Below the pieces are notes generated by a model that was given only the letters and a program-made list of their open reading frames with translations, ran no database searches and was not told the origin of the DNA. A stretch of DNA of 64,000 nt. It comes from Chryseobacterium ureilyticum (GTDB lineage Bacteria > Bacteroidota > Bacteroidia > Flavobacteriales > Weeksellaceae). Numbering within the stretch: the stretch's first letter is position 1; each line of letters opens with the position of its first letter. Position numbers and translations under genes: made by a program. The DNA lies in the NCBI RefSeq assembly GCF_900156735.1, contig NZ_FTOL01000011.1, positions 46,867-110,866 of the forward strand, read 5' to 3'. Shown here one piece after another: positions 50,303-59,388 of this stretch.

Positions 50303-51115
50303 ATGAAGAAGCTCATCAACATTGTATTTGTACTGATTGCCTGTATTCAGTTATCAGCACAAAAGATTATTCATCAGGAAGTTTTCAGCCCGAAAATGAA
50401 TAAAAAAATCAAAACCATCATCATTACCCCTGATATTCAACCCAAAACCACCTATCCATCGGTATATATTCTCCATGGCTTCAGTGGAAATCCGGAAAGA
50501 ATTATTAAACAGGATATTCCGGATCTGGTTCAGAAAGCACAAGAGTATCAAACAATTTATGTTTTGCCGGATGGAAACTACAGTTCTTGGTATGTAGACA
50601 GTCCGATTGTGAAAGATTCACAGTACCAGACCTTTATTGGAAAGGAGCTTGTGGAATTTATTGACAAAAATTACCCAGTAAAAGCAGAGAAGAGATTCCG
50701 AGGTATCTTGGGATGGAGTATGGGAGGCTATGGAGCAACAAATATTGGGGTTACTTATAATAAAACCTTTGGTATTGTAGGAAGTTCTTGTGGTGCTCTG
50801 GATTTCAATTCCTTTGGGCAAGGATATAATAAATATATGGTAGATAAGGTGCTTGGTCCATTATTAACAATCAATCCTGGTTTCTTAACTGATAACAAAG
50901 TGAAACTTATGGCAGATGCCGGACAGCATTATATTTTTGATTGTGGAACTGAGGATGTACAGATGATCGGAATGAACAGAAATTTTCACAAAAAGCTTAC
51001 AGATCTTAAAATCCAACATCTTTATATAGAATCTTTAGGAGTTCATGATGATAAATACTGGAGCAGATCACTTTCTGAGCAACTGACTTTGTTTGATAAG
51101 TTTTTTAACCAATAA
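50303..51115 (+). CDS. secreted esterase (esterase D-like alpha/beta hydrolase)
   Basis: A 270-residue hydrolase with a signal peptide (MKKLINIVFVLIACIQLSAQ). The esterase D-like core shows YPSVYILHGFSGNPER, a nucleophile elbow GWSMGGYGATN, and the late DCGTEDVQM (acid) and LGVHDDKYW (His) segments. Similar proteins in flavobacteria act on acetylated sugars or other esters in the periplasm. It stands alone between the broken KAS III-like gene and a receptor remnant. Confidence 0.88.
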   Translation: MKKLINIVFVLIACIQLSAQKIIHQEVFSPKMNKKIKTIIITPDIQPKTTYPSVYILHGFSGNPERIIKQDIPDLVQKAQEYQTIYVLPDGNYSSWYVDSPIVKDSQYQTFIGKELVEFIDKNYPVKAEKRFRGILGWSMGGYGATNIGVTYNKTFGIVGSSCGALDFNSFGQGYNKYMVDKVLGPLLTINPGFLTDNKVKLMADAGQHYIFDCGTEDVQMIGMNRNFHKKLTDLKIQHLYIESLGVHDDKYWSRSLSEQLTLFDKFFNQ

Positions 51116-51293
51116 TATTAAATAAAAAACAGTTTTACATCAATAGATCTAACTGTATTGATAGATACGATGTGTATGTATTCTTCTTAACCCTTAAGAA
51201 TCTGTTTTGAATGTAGATTACTGATATATTTTAACTCTATTGAATATTTGATTTTCAACAGTATTAAAATATATCAGCAAATCTTATGAGAGT

Positions 51294-51458
51294 TTAATAA
51301 TTAAACGTGTAACCTGCAGAAAACGTTGTTCCACGACTCTGATAAGGAAAAGCTTTGATCTTCATATCGGCAAGATCTGTATAATTCATGGAGTTTTGCA
51401 TTTGTAATCTTAATGAGAATCTTTTGGTAATCTCTCGTGCATAAAAAATAGAACCTAG
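51294..51458 (-). pseudogene. C-terminal remnant of a TonB-dependent receptor
   Basis: On the minus strand, in a frame different from any long ORF, about 53 codons encode beta strands typical of a receptor barrel end: LGSIFYAREITKRFSLRLQM, MNYTDLADMKI, YQSRGTTFSAGYTFNY then stop (51294-51296). SAGYTFNY with a terminal aromatic residue is characteristic of SusC/TonB receptor C termini. The rest of the gene is absent: the fragment runs straight into the stop codon of the MocR gene. A deletion that removed most of a receptor is the simplest reading. Confidence 0.6.
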
Positions 51459-52942
51459 AAGAAATTTTTTGAATTCTTTGAAAAAATATCGACACTTTTT
51501 TCCATTTCATCAAAGTTTAAATCTCCAAAACCAAGCCTCATTGCAGTTAGCCCTTTGTTCTGATACAATAATGTTTTGGGTATGAAAAGATTATCTTTTG
51601 CACAATTCCTGCTCAGCTGCATCAGATTCAGCGGAATATTCCATTGCAGCCAAATGGCAAGACCTCCAGATGGTTTTTCAAAACTGATATGATTCCCTAG
51701 ATTTTCTTCCAGCAAATCACAGAAATGATCACGCCTTTCCTGATATACTTTCAAAGATTTCTTGAGGTAACGGTTAATTTCACCCTCTTCAATCATTTCA
51801 CCCAATGTTCTTTCCATTAGAATATCTCCCTGCCTGTCTATGATTCCAAGGTGTTTCCGCATTTCCACCATAAGATTTTCAGGAGCAACAATAAAGCCTG
51901 TTCTGAATCCGGGAGCGAGCGATTTTCCAAAAGAACCGATATAGATCACCATACCGTTTGTATCTGCGCTGGCAAGAGGAAGAATTGGGCTTTTATCATA
52001 ATGAAATTCATAATCATAATCATCTTCAAGAATTACAAAACCGTATTCATTCGCCAGCTCCAAAAGTTCCAGCCTTCTTTGTGCACTTAGAGCAACGGTA
52101 GTAGGATAGTGATGGTGAGGAGTAAGATAAAGCATCCTTATTTTCTGCTTTTTACATATTTCCCGTACATTTTCTACAATAATTCCGTCTTGATCTATCG
52201 GTAACGTTACAATATTAACTCCTGCTTTCTGAAAAATCATATTTACAGAGAAATAACTTAGATCACCTACCAAAACCGTATCTCCTGCGGAAAGTAAAAT
52301 TTCAGAAACAATATAAATACTCATTTCCGTACTTCGGGTAATGAGAAGATTATTCTTAGAAATAGGGAGTCCTCGGGAAAGATTCAGGTATTGAGATAAA
52401 TGTTCTTTAAAAAACTCGCTTCCATCATGGTTATAGTGACCTAATGTTTTCTGAGTGGATTTTCTTTTAAGAATAGAACTATAATATCTGGAATGCTGGC
52501 CAACCTGAGTAAGTCTTATATCCGGAACTCCATCATTAAAAACGTATTCACAGTCTGAATGTTCAAAAGGATTATCAAGAATGTTTGATGTTTTGAAGGA
52601 AAATCCTGTTATTTTAGGATAGTTCTGAAGATTATTTTCTTCAAAATCTTTTACTTTTATTGGTTTTTCCTGATCTTTTCCGATGACAAAGGTGCCTTTA
52701 TTGGGGAAACTTTCTACCCAGCCTTGTGCAGACAATTCATCATACACCGCAACAGCAGTATTACGGTGAACATCCAGTATCTCACTGAAAGCTCTGGTAC
52801 CGGGAAGCTTTGTTCCAAAGGGTAAATATCCTCTTTGAATAGCATTTACTAACTGATTTGCGATTTGAAGATAAATAGAAGTCTCTGATTTTCTATCTAT
52901 TTTAATAAAACTTTCATAAGGAATCTTAACCGGACTATCCAT
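51455..52942 (-). CDS. MocR-type PLP regulator facing the biotin operon
   Basis: A 495-residue GntR-aminotransferase fusion. Winged helix: IYLQIANQLVNAIQRGYLPF and FSEILDVHRNTAVAVYDELS; aminotransferase domain with LTPHHHYPTTVALS, LEDDYDYEFHYD and YIGSFGKSLAPGFRTGFI (PLP Lys). It is divergent from the biotin operon with a 65-bp gap, so it is the likely controller of biotin synthesis. Biotin operons elsewhere use BirA, BioQ, BioR (also a GntR-family protein) or PdxR-like proteins; a MocR controller would be unusual. Its ligand would presumably be a PLP adduct. Confidence 0.88.
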   Translation of the reverse strand: MDSPVKIPYESFIKIDRKSETSIYLQIANQLVNAIQRGYLPFGTKLPGTRAFSEILDVHRNTAVAVYDELSAQGWVESFPNKGTFVIGKDQEKPIKVKDFEENNLQNYPKITGFSFKTSNILDNPFEHSDCEYVFNDGVPDIRLTQVGQHSRYYSSILKRKSTQKTLGHYNHDGSEFFKEHLSQYLNLSRGLPISKNNLLITRSTEMSIYIVSEILLSAGDTVLVGDLSYFSVNMIFQKAGVNIVTLPIDQDGIIVENVREICKKQKIRMLYLTPHHHYPTTVALSAQRRLELLELANEYGFVILEDDYDYEFHYDKSPILPLASADTNGMVIYIGSFGKSLAPGFRTGFIVAPENLMVEMRKHLGIIDRQGDILMERTLGEMIEEGEINRYLKKSLKVYQERRDHFCDLLEENLGNHISFEKPSGGLAIWLQWNIPLNLMQLSRNCAKDNLFIPKTLLYQNKGLTAMRLGFGDLNFDEMEKSVDIFSKNSKNFF

Positions 52943-52952
52943 AATATAAAAA

Positions 52953-52990
52953 CTGGCACCATGGAACCATCCGGCAATATACTACTTTTG
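52953..52990. promoter_or_regulatory. divergent MocR-biotin operon control region
   Basis: GGCACCATGGAACCATCC (52955-52972) contains two direct ACCAT repeats 8 bp apart around a CCATGG core and is the only structured word in the 65-bp gap. TACTTTTG (52983-52990) is a -7-like box toward the biotin operon. MocR proteins commonly bind direct repeats; binding here is inferred. Confidence 0.4.
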
Positions 52991-53007
52991 ACTCAAAATA
53001 AAAATCT

Positions 53008-53631
53008 ATGGAATTTCATCGCCTGCTTAAAAAAATTGTACAGGACGGCGGTACTCATGCCAAGTGGCTGAATACGCTTTCCTTCATGGAAAATGCCGGA
53101 GCAAGAAAGATCTCAAAATGTGAACACCCGATTCTGGTATCACAAATCCAGCTTAAACACGCTGCGGAAGAACATCGTCATGCCTATTATCTGAAAAAAC
53201 AGATCAGCAAGATAGATCCGGAGCTTTGTAAAACATATGAAGATAAAGAACTTCTTGCTTCAATTGCTACCCGACAGTATCTTCATTCGCTTGATATTAA
53301 AGCATGCAGATACTTGCAGGACGTATTTCAATTAAACAAAGAAGATCTAAAGTATGCAGCCTATCTTTTCGTAACCTATGCTATAGAAGTTCGTGCGGAT
53401 GAGCTTTATCCAGTATATCAGCAGGTTCTCACCGAAGAATCTTCAAGGATTATGGTAAAGTCTATTATTCTGGAAGAAGAAGGACATCTCGAAGAAATGA
53501 TCAATCAATTAAATGAGTTCTCTACAGACTGGAAGCTCCATGCAGAAAATATATTAACGATTGAAAAGGGATTGCACGAACAGTGGATCAATGCGATTAC
53601 AGAAGAAGTCGTACAGCTTGATTATGCTTAA
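53008..53631 (+). CDS. ferritin-like diiron protein, first gene of the biotin operon
   Basis: A 207-residue all-helical protein with the complete ferritin-like diiron ligand set: Glu28 (helix 1), ExxH at 55-58 (EHRH), Glu127 (AIEVRADE, helix 3) and ExxH at 157-160 (EEGH). It overlaps the bioF start by 8 bases, so it is translationally coupled to biotin genes. No bioC, bioH, bioW, bioI or bioZ is seen in this window, so an oxygen-dependent step that supplies the pimeloyl group is a reasonable hypothesis. Alternatives are an accessory oxidase or iron donor for BioB. I do not recognise a named family. Confidence 0.7.
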   Translation: MEFHRLLKKIVQDGGTHAKWLNTLSFMENAGARKISKCEHPILVSQIQLKHAAEEHRHAYYLKKQISKIDPELCKTYEDKELLASIATRQYLHSLDIKACRYLQDVFQLNKEDLKYAAYLFVTYAIEVRADELYPVYQQVLTEESSRIMVKSIILEEEGHLEEMINQLNEFSTDWKLHAENILTIEKGLHEQWINAITEEVVQLDYA

Positions 53632-54733
53632 AAACATCAGCCGTTTTGAGGAAGCGCTTCATAAAAGAGAGCAGGAAGGTACATTAAGAACTTTAAAGAG
53701 TCCAACTGAAGGTATTGACTTTTATTCCAACGATTATCTAGGGTTAGCAAGAAATAGAGAGTTTCAGGATATTTTATTAAAAAAGATCAATGATACTCCT
53801 CAATTGCTTTCTGGAAGTACGGGTTCAAGGCTTATCAGTGGAAATAGCAATTTGGTGATTTCTACTGAAGAATTCATTGCAAAAAAGCACAAATTTTCTT
53901 CTGCGTTACTTTTTCCATCCGGCTATAATGCTAATCTGGCGTTATTTTCAACACTTCCTAGCCGTCATGATACTATCATTGCGGATGAACAGATCCACCG
54001 TTCTGTACATGACGCCTGTAAAATGTCTCATGCTAAGAAATTAAAATTCAGGCATAATGATCTGAATGATCTGGAAAAAGTGCTACAAAGACAGAAAGGA
54101 CATTGTTACATTGCCATAGAGAGTCTTTACTCCATGGAAGGAGACTTTGCACCTCTTCAGGAGATTGTAAAACTTGCTAAGCAATATAATGCAGATCTAT
54201 TGGTAGATGAAGCTCATGCATTCGGCGTTTTTGGAAACGGATTGATTGAAAAATACGGATTGGAAAGCGAAATTACAGCAACCGTAGTAACTTATGGTAA
54301 AGCACTTGGTACTCATGGGGCTGCTATATTATGCAATGATATTATAAAGTCTTACCTGATCAATTTTGCTTCTCCTTTTATCTACTCAACTTCTGCACAG
54401 GATTTTCAATGGATGAGCATAAAAACAGGATACGAATTTCTGGAAGATCATCAGAAACTTTCTACCAGACTTAAGGAAAACGTAAAAGCATTCAGAAGCC
54501 AGGGATTGGAATCTCCATCTTCGGAATCAAGCCCTATTCAAGCTATTATCATTCCGGATAATCAAAAACTGAAAATGCTACAAAAATCTTTATTTGAAAA
54601 AGGTTTTCAAACGTATGCTATACACAGCCCGACAGTAAAAGAAGGAACAGAAAGACTCCGAATATGCCTGCATAGCTTTAATACAGAAGAAGAAATTATA
54701 AGACTGACAGAAATTATTAAAGAATTTATTTAA
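53624..54733 (+). CDS. bioF: 8-amino-7-oxononanoate synthase
   Basis: BioF, 369 residues, a PLP alpha-oxoamine synthase that joins pimeloyl-ACP or -CoA to alanine. I use the ATG at 53624 (MLKNISRFEEALHK); the frame extends to 53561 within the preceding gene. Motifs: FYSNDYLGLA, GSTGSRLISGN, LVDEAHAFGVFG (Asp195 region) and the PLP lysine Lys226 in TYGKALGTHGAA. The 8-base overlap with the diiron gene implies coupling. Confidence 0.95.
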   Translation: MLKNISRFEEALHKREQEGTLRTLKSPTEGIDFYSNDYLGLARNREFQDILLKKINDTPQLLSGSTGSRLISGNSNLVISTEEFIAKKHKFSSALLFPSGYNANLALFSTLPSRHDTIIADEQIHRSVHDACKMSHAKKLKFRHNDLNDLEKVLQRQKGHCYIAIESLYSMEGDFAPLQEIVKLAKQYNADLLVDEAHAFGVFGNGLIEKYGLESEITATVVTYGKALGTHGAAILCNDIIKSYLINFASPFIYSTSAQDFQWMSIKTGYEFLEDHQKLSTRLKENVKAFRSQGLESPSSESSPIQAIIIPDNQKLKMLQKSLFEKGFQTYAIHSPTVKEGTERLRICLHSFNTEEEIIRLTEIIKEFI

Positions 54734-54800
54734 AAACAGACTAAATCGTAAATGAGAAAAGAACAGACTTTATTCAAATACTATTTTGTCTCTCAACATT

Positions 54801-55409
54801 ATGAAATTATTTATTACAGGAATAGGAACTGAAATCGGGAAAACTGTTTGTTCAGCAATTTTAGTAGAACATTTCAAAACAGATTACTGGAAACCCGTAC
54901 AATCAGGAGATCTTCATTATACGGACAGTAACAAAATTGAAAAATGGACAGATAATACGTATTGTCATCCTGAAACTTACCGTCTCCAATTAGCTGCATC
55001 TCCACATCAGTCTGCAAAAGCTGAAAATATACAAATAAACTTAGATGACTTCCAATTGCCAGATACTGGAAACTCTCTTATTGTAGAAGGAGCGGGCGGA
55101 CTTATGGTTCCTCTCTCGGATGATGTATTTATGATTGATCTGATTGAACAACTGAAACTTCCCACAGCACTTGTTGTGAGAAATTATCTGGGATGTATCA
55201 ATCATACTTTACTTTCCATTATGGCATTGGAACAAAGGAATATAAAACTGGAATATCTGATCCTTAACGGAGAATTCCCTGAAGATACAGAAAGAGTAAT
55301 CTGTAATTATATTAAAAAAGAAACAAAAATTATCAGAATATCTGAGATTGATCCTGATAAAAAAAATATCACAACTACAGCAAAACAATTAAAAATAACA
55401 AAACTATGA
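54801..55409 (+). CDS. bioD: dethiobiotin synthetase
   Basis: BioD, 202 residues, makes dethiobiotin from DAPA, CO2 and ATP. P-loop TGIGTEIGKT (6-15), YWKPVQSGD, and EGAGGLMVPLSDDV with the second nucleotide segment. I use the ATG at 54801; a TTG at 54786 would add five residues. It is 67 bp after bioF and overlaps bioB by 4 bases (ATGA). Confidence 0.95.
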   Translation: MKLFITGIGTEIGKTVCSAILVEHFKTDYWKPVQSGDLHYTDSNKIEKWTDNTYCHPETYRLQLAASPHQSAKAENIQINLDDFQLPDTGNSLIVEGAGGLMVPLSDDVFMIDLIEQLKLPTALVVRNYLGCINHTLLSIMALEQRNIKLEYLILNGEFPEDTERVICNYIKKETKIIRISEIDPDKKNITTTAKQLKITKL

Positions 55410-56389
55410 TAATGGATACAACAATCAGACACGACTGGACTAAAGAAGAAATTGAAAAAATATATCATTTACCTTTAATGGAACTGATCTATAAAGCAGC
55501 AACCGTTCACAGAGAATGGCATGATCCTTCTGAGGTACAGATTTCTACATTATTATCCATCAAAACCGGAGGCTGCCCTGAAGATTGCTCATATTGTGGG
55601 CAGGCAGCACGTTACCACACCAATATCAAAGTACAGGCTTTACTTCCTACAGAAACGGTAATTGCCCATGCTCAAAAAGCAAAAGACAGTGGTTCATCCC
55701 GGTTCTGTATGGCTGCTGCATGGCGTGAAGTACGTAACAATCGTGATTTTGACAGAGTAATTGATATGGTGAAAGGTGTAAATGAATTAGGCTTAGAAGT
55801 ATGTTGTACTTTAGGAATGCTTACGGAAGAACAGGCTGTAAGACTTCAGGAGGCGGGATTATATGCCTATAACCATAATCTTGATACTTCTGAACAGTAT
55901 TATGAAGAAATTATTTCAACAAGAACTTTTGATAACAGAATCAATACAATTAATAATGTTCGTAAAGCAGGAATTACAGTATGTTCCGGCGGAATCATTG
56001 GATTAGGAGAAACTCACAGAGATAGAATTTCTATGATTTTAACACTGGCTACTATGCCTAAACATCCGGAATCTGTTCCAATCAACGCTCTGGCTAGAGT
56101 AGAAGGAACTCCATTAGAAAACAATGAAAAAGTAGACACCTGGGAAATGGTAAGAATGATTGCTACCGCAAGAATTGTAATGCCAGCCTCTATGGTAAGG
56201 CTGAGTGCAGGACGTATAGAAATGTCTGAAACAGAACAGGCTTGGTGCTTCATGGCAGGAGCCAATTCTATTTTTACAGGCGAAAGAGAAACTTTATTGG
56301 TTACTCCGAACCCTGGTGTATCTGAAGATATGCAGATGCTGGAAACATTAGGACTGAAGCCTATGATGAAAAAAGAAACTTGTTGTTAA
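55406..56389 (+). CDS. bioB: biotin synthase
   Basis: BioB, 327 residues, a radical SAM enzyme that inserts sulfur into dethiobiotin. The [4Fe-4S] cysteines are Cys57, Cys61 and Cys64 (GGCPEDCSYCGQ); the YNHNLDTS and GGIIGLGET segments and the conserved Arg of the [2Fe-2S] site region are present. It starts in the ATGA overlap with bioD; a second ATG two codons on is possible. The C terminus ends ETCC, an unusual Cys pair. Confidence 0.97.
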   Translation: MIMDTTIRHDWTKEEIEKIYHLPLMELIYKAATVHREWHDPSEVQISTLLSIKTGGCPEDCSYCGQAARYHTNIKVQALLPTETVIAHAQKAKDSGSSRFCMAAAWREVRNNRDFDRVIDMVKGVNELGLEVCCTLGMLTEEQAVRLQEAGLYAYNHNLDTSEQYYEEIISTRTFDNRINTINNVRKAGITVCSGGIIGLGETHRDRISMILTLATMPKHPESVPINALARVEGTPLENNEKVDTWEMVRMIATARIVMPASMVRLSAGRIEMSETEQAWCFMAGANSIFTGERETLLVTPNPGVSEDMQMLETLGLKPMMKKETCC

Positions 56390-56497
56390 TATCATTAATC
56401 ACGTATTATGAGTTTTTGGATTTTAATTATGTGTATTATCAATTCAATTAAAAAACTTTTGTCAAATATTTTAAATGATTAATCTTTTATTTTAATC

Positions 56498-56657
56498 TTT
56501 AAACGCAACGCTCGCAAGGAAAGATAATAATTAGACTTATTAGTTTGCAACGGTATTTCATTCAGCAAAGGACACATGCCTCTGCTGAGTGTAACGCCCT
56601 TGCGATCATAATCAATGAAGCAATGATATCAGAAACTTAGCGAACATAGCGTTAAAA
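56498..56657. repeat. intergenic element with AAACGC / GCGTT terminal inverted repeats
   Basis: A 160-bp element between bioB and bioA with imperfect 22-bp inverted ends (from TTTAAACGCAACGCTCGCAA; to CTTAGCGAACATAGCGTT) and an inner hairpin CAGCAAAGG / CCTCTGCTG. It resembles, from memory, GC-containing repeats common between genes in flavobacteria. The 301-bp gap holds no gene. Confidence 0.5.
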
Positions 56658-56690
56658 CAATCTAAAGTAACCAGTACATATTCCACAATA

Positions 56691-57977
56691 ATGAATAAAG
56701 TAAAAACCAGCCTGCAGAAAAGAGACAAAGACGTCAATTGGCATCCGTATACTCAAATGAAGACAGCTGATAATATAATTCCTATTACAAAAGGAAAAGG
56801 TATTTATCTCTACGATGAAGAGGGGAAAAAATATATGGATGTGGTTTCCTCGTGGTGGGTAACACTTCATGGGCATTCTCATCCTTATATTGCTCAACGG
56901 ATATTCGAGCAGCTCAATACTCTGGAGCAAGTAATTTTTGCCGGATTTACGCATGAACCAGCGGTACAGCTTTCAGAAAACCTTTTGAAACTCCTGCCTT
57001 CTAACCAGAAAAAAGTTTTTTATTCCGATAATGGTTCAACGGCAGTGGAAGTAGCCTTGAAAATGTGTATTCAGTTTGCTCATAATAAGGAAAAGAAGAA
57101 AACTAAAATATTTGCGTTCAGGAATGCTTATCACGGAGATACTTTCGGAGCAATGTCTGTAAGTGAGAAAAGTTTTTGGACTAAACCTTTCGAAAGCATG
57201 CTCTTTGAAGTTGTTTTCATTGATACACCCAATTCCGAAAATATTGAAGACTTAAAGATTCAGATCAAAGATCTTGCTGATGAGGTGGCGTGCTTTATTT
57301 ATGAACCATTGGTTCAGGGAGCTGCAGGAATGTTGATGTATGATGCTGAAGATTTAAACAGTCTGATGAAATTCTGTAGAGAACAAAAGATACTCATGAT
57401 TCAGGATGAGGTTTTTACAGGGTTTGGAAGAACAGGAAAACTATTTGCTGCCAATCATCTTTCAGAACATCCGGATATCATGTGTTTTTCAAAAGGACTA
57501 ACTGGCGGAACCATGCCAATGGGAATTACTACCTGTTCAAAAGAAATATTTGATGCTTTCTGGTCCGATGATCAGCATAAAACGCTATTTCACGGACATT
57601 CTTTTACAGCCAATCCTTTAGCTTGTACTGCAGGCTTAGCAAGTATGGAATTATTACTTAAAGAAGAAACCCAAATGAATATTCAACGGATTACCCAGCA
57701 ACATTCTGATTTTATAAAAACACTTTCACTTCATCCTCAGATTGAAAATGCTCGTCAGATCGGAACTATTTTAGCTTTTGATTTTAAAACCGGACATGGC
57801 ACATCCTATTTCAATGAGATTGGAAAGAAACTTTATAATGAATTTCTGCAGAGAGGAATCATCATGCGCCCATTAGGAAATGTTCTTTATCTGGTTCCTC
57901 CATATTGCATATCTCCGGAAGAGCTTAAGTTTGTTTATCAGAATATTCTTGAAGTCTTAGATCAGTTTAACGATTAA
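56691..57977 (+). CDS. bioA: adenosylmethionine-8-amino-7-oxononanoate aminotransferase
   Basis: BioA, 428 residues, a class III aminotransferase that uses SAM as amino donor to make DAPA. The SAM-specific segment VVSSWWVTLHGH (51-62), YHGDTFGAMSVSEK, Asp239 in IQDEVFTGFGRTGK, and PLP Lys268 in CFSKGLTGG are all present. It is separated from bioB by 301 bp containing a repeat element, so it may have its own promoter or depend on read-through. Confidence 0.96.
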   Translation: MNKVKTSLQKRDKDVNWHPYTQMKTADNIIPITKGKGIYLYDEEGKKYMDVVSSWWVTLHGHSHPYIAQRIFEQLNTLEQVIFAGFTHEPAVQLSENLLKLLPSNQKKVFYSDNGSTAVEVALKMCIQFAHNKEKKKTKIFAFRNAYHGDTFGAMSVSEKSFWTKPFESMLFEVVFIDTPNSENIEDLKIQIKDLADEVACFIYEPLVQGAAGMLMYDAEDLNSLMKFCREQKILMIQDEVFTGFGRTGKLFAANHLSEHPDIMCFSKGLTGGTMPMGITTCSKEIFDAFWSDDQHKTLFHGHSFTANPLACTAGLASMELLLKEETQMNIQRITQQHSDFIKTLSLHPQIENARQIGTILAFDFKTGHGTSYFNEIGKKLYNEFLQRGIIMRPLGNVLYLVPPYCISPEELKFVYQNILEVLDQFND

Positions 57978-58051
57978 ATATTTTACTTTAATCTAAATCT
58001 ATATAGCATTCAAATTCATTATATCAATACACCAACATCCGATTTTCAATA

Positions 58052-58090
58052 AAAAAGAGGCTTTTCAAACAGAAATAGCCTCTTTTTATC
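58052..58090. terminator. bidirectional terminator after bioA
   Basis: Perfect 11-bp stem AAAAAGAGGCT / AGCCTCTTTTT (58052-58062, 58077-58087) between convergent genes. Confidence 0.8.
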
Positions 58091-58111
58091 TAGATTTTTA
58101 AATAAATAATA

Positions 58112-59317
58112 TTAATCTTCTACATATTTATTTCTTGCAGCCTTCATTCCAAAATAAAGCATAATAAGTACAGCAATACTTAAAAAATAGAAGGACGTAT
58201 TCCAGGAAATATCCCAATCATGAAGCTTTCCAAATACCGGAGGTCCGAATGCGGCAATAAGATACCCCACAGATTGCGCCATTCCGGAAATTTTCACCGC
58301 ATTGATGCTGCTTTTCGTTCTTGTTGAAAAAAACAGAATTGATAAACTGAAAGACAATCCATTTGAAATTCCGATTACAACAGCATTTACATAGATCCAT
58401 TGAGATTTTAAAAATACAAACATCATGGTGCTTGTAAACATTAGAGCACAGATAAAAAGGATCATTATTCTTTGATCTTTCATTTTACTGGCAATAATCG
58501 GGCAACAAAATGTAACTGGAATCATTGTAATCTGAATCACAAAAAGAACCCATCCTGCACTTTCACCCGGCATATTATAATCTGTAAGAAATGAGGGCAG
58601 CCATGCAACCATACAATAATAAAACAATGACTGTAATCCCATAAAAATACTGATATTCCAAGCCTGAGAAGACTTAAACATATTGAAATCGGAAGTACCC
58701 AAGGCAGGCTTTGGCTGATCGGAATTCTTTTTATTAAAAATCATTTCTAAAATCAATACAAGAAACCCTAAAGCAGCAATTACCAACCATATTCCTAAAG
58801 AACCGCGCCATCCGAAACCTGTCCATTCGCCAATTCTTACACTAAACCCTGATGCCAGAGCTGCCGTAAGATTCATGGAAACGGCAAAAATACCTGTCAT
58901 GAGACCAATCTGTTTAGGAAAATTATTTTTAACGTACCCCGGAGTCACAACATTTCCAATGCAAATTCCCAGACCAATAAATACAGAACCAATGAATAGT
59001 AACCAAAGAGATCCTGTGATTCTTAAAAACAATCCGAAACTTAGAATAATCAATGAATACATCAATAGTCTACTAATTCCCAGTTTATTTGAAAACCTGC
59101 TCACCAAAACAGAGCACACCGCAAACATAAAAAGTGGAATAGAGGTAAGAAGACTCACCTGAAAATTATCCAGCTTCAAAGTATCTCTGACATCTCCAAG
59201 TACCGGAGATACGGCAACAATAGGTGAGCGGAGATTACTTGAGATCAGGATCACTACCAAAACATTTAAAACTAATAAAACATAAGAAGCATTCTTTCTT
59301 ACTTCATTCTTCATCAT
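58112..59317 (-). CDS. MFS transporter, CynX/NimT type
   Basis: A 401-residue twelve-helix major facilitator. The opening (ISSNLRSPIVAVSPVLG) and FIGLGICIGNVVTPGYVKNN match the CynX/NimT branch (cyanate or 2-nitroimidazole transport homologues). It is divergent from an AraC regulator (71-bp gap), the probable controller. True substrate unknown. Confidence 0.9.
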   Translation of the reverse strand: MMKNEVRKNASYVLLVLNVLVVILISSNLRSPIVAVSPVLGDVRDTLKLDNFQVSLLTSIPLFMFAVCSVLVSRFSNKLGISRLLMYSLIILSFGLFLRITGSLWLLFIGSVFIGLGICIGNVVTPGYVKNNFPKQIGLMTGIFAVSMNLTAALASGFSVRIGEWTGFGWRGSLGIWLVIAALGFLVLILEMIFNKKNSDQPKPALGTSDFNMFKSSQAWNISIFMGLQSLFYYCMVAWLPSFLTDYNMPGESAGWVLFVIQITMIPVTFCCPIIASKMKDQRIMILFICALMFTSTMMFVFLKSQWIYVNAVVIGISNGLSFSLSILFFSTRTKSSINAVKISGMAQSVGYLIAAFGPPVFGKLHDWDISWNTSFYFLSIAVLIMLYFGMKAARNKYVED

Positions 59318-59388
59318 ATTAAAAACTTTTGTACAAAATTAAGACAGTATTTTTGTTTAATTTTGCCAAAGTTTTAACCTAAAACGAC

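Noticed and set aside
49156..51115. Natural-product gene cluster around the KAS III-like gene
   Set aside because: No acyl carrier protein, other ketosynthase, adenylation domain or tailoring genes are near, and the KAS III-like gene carries a stop codon.
51301..51513. 70-residue minus-strand ORF below the MocR gene
   Set aside because: Its frame is not the one that encodes receptor-like strands, it overlaps the MocR 3' end, and its composition is not protein-like.
59341..59375. Sigma-54 promoter at the TTTTGCCAAAG sequence near the AraC/MFS gap
   Set aside because: Read on the minus strand TTTGGCAAAATTAAAC lacks GC or GA at the required ten-base spacing from GG.
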